This document shows positions 23,769 through 24,029 of a DNA stretch of 24,029 bases, one piece after another. Numbering within the stretch: the first letter of the stretch is position 1; each line of letters starts with the position of its first letter. Made by a program: the position numbers and the translations under genes. Under the pieces are notes generated by a model. That model did not search any database. It saw only the letters and a program-made list of their open reading frames with translations, and was not told where the DNA came from. Source of the stretch: JBOGGX01 sp050744245. Lineage in GTDB: Bacteria > Actinomycetota > Acidimicrobiia > Acidimicrobiales > JBOGGX01. The DNA lies in NCBI GenBank assembly GCA_050744245.1, contig JBOGGX010000143.1, positions 1 to 24,029 on the forward strand, given 5' to 3'.

Positions 23769-24029
23769 GTGTTGGCACGACGAGGGATCGGACGAGGGGG
23801 CCGGCCGGGGCTGATCGGCACCGTGGCCCGGACGGCCGTGGTGGCCGAGACGGCGACGGCGGTATCGGGGGGCATGATGCGGCGCTAGCAGGCCAAGGCG
23901 GCCGACCAGGCCCAGATGCAGGCCTACGAGGAACAGCAGCGCCGGGCCGAGCTGTAGGCCGAGGTGGCGGCCCAGGTCGCGGCGCAGCAGCCCGCTGCCC
24001 CGGCCGCGGCACCCGCCCCGGCCGCACCC
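23769..24029 (+). pseudogene. SHOCT-type protein, N-terminal part, two amber codons
   Basis: The N-terminal portion of a small protein usually encoded after DUF6325: LIGTVARTAVVA, TATAVSGGMMRR, then a Gln/Ala-rich helix (QAKAADQAQMQAYEEQQRR) and an Ala/Pro-rich linker. In relatives a C-terminal SHOCT domain follows; here it would lie beyond the window. GTG at 23769 has AGGAGG at 23755-23760. Two in-frame TAG codons, at 23886-23888 and 23955-23957, fall exactly where Gln is expected (RRQQAKA and AELQAEV); both differ from CAG by one C-to-T change. Either the gene is dead, or these are base errors. Confidence 0.7.

Noticed and set aside
23248..24027. 259-codon minus-strand open frame
   Set aside because: It is antisense to DUF6325 and the SHOCT-like gene, both recognisable, and its translation is Pro/Ser/Arg-rich noise.
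1..24029. CRISPR array or retron-like structure
   Set aside because: No regularly spaced repeats, no cas genes and no reverse transcriptase were seen.

Overview
The window is high-G+C DNA from an actinobacterium, plausibly of the Acidimicrobiia type. The evidence is the codon use, promoters with a TANNNT -10 box directly before start codons, a tRNA-His/tRNA-Lys pair that would be adjacent without an insertion, and families typical of Actinomycetota (DUF6325, a MobF relaxase, MocR regulators). The genus is not resolved.

Layout. (1) 1-4137: the 3' end of a DDE transposase gene, then an M17 leucyl aminopeptidase and an AbgT-family transporter 14 bp apart in one operon; both reading frames are disrupted. 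(2) 4196-6339: minus-strand toxin-antitoxin material: an intact XRE/PIN pair with overlapping genes, a hypothetical gene, and a broken MNT/HEPN pair. (3) 6560-18547: an integrated mobilizable element of about 11.9 kb. A tyrosine recombinase lies next to a complete tRNA-Lys(CTT). A 39-bp copy of the 5' half of that tRNA recurs at 18509-18547, just before tRNA-His. Between these ends are a coupled HTH/VapB45-like/VapC45-like operon, an Mrr-like nuclease, a MobF relaxase-helicase and a co-directional run of five genes for exported, membrane-anchored and unknown proteins. No type IV coupling protein or secretion ATPase is visible, so transfer would need a helper. (4) 18581-24029: chromosome again: tRNA-His, a three-gene overlapping operon ending in an Asp-box propeller protein, a divergent MocR regulator coupled to a nitroreductase, a decayed serine hydrolase, then DUF6325 and a SHOCT-like gene cut by the window end.

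A recurring theme is broken frames. Nearly all frameshifts sit in short homopolymer runs and are repaired by one base, usually a missing one. This looks more like sequencing or assembly error than wholesale gene decay. Two cases are different: the HEPN gene and the serine hydrolase each lack an internal block of codons, and the hydrolase loses its catalytic SxxK segment. Most premature stops are TAG where CAG (Gln) would fit.

Functionally the element couples integration (Int), maintenance and defence (VapBC45-like, Mrr-like nuclease), mobilization (TraA) and an exported-protein cargo of unknown role. That cargo, with the unusual use of the 5' half of the tRNA as attachment site, is the best candidate for something not yet described.
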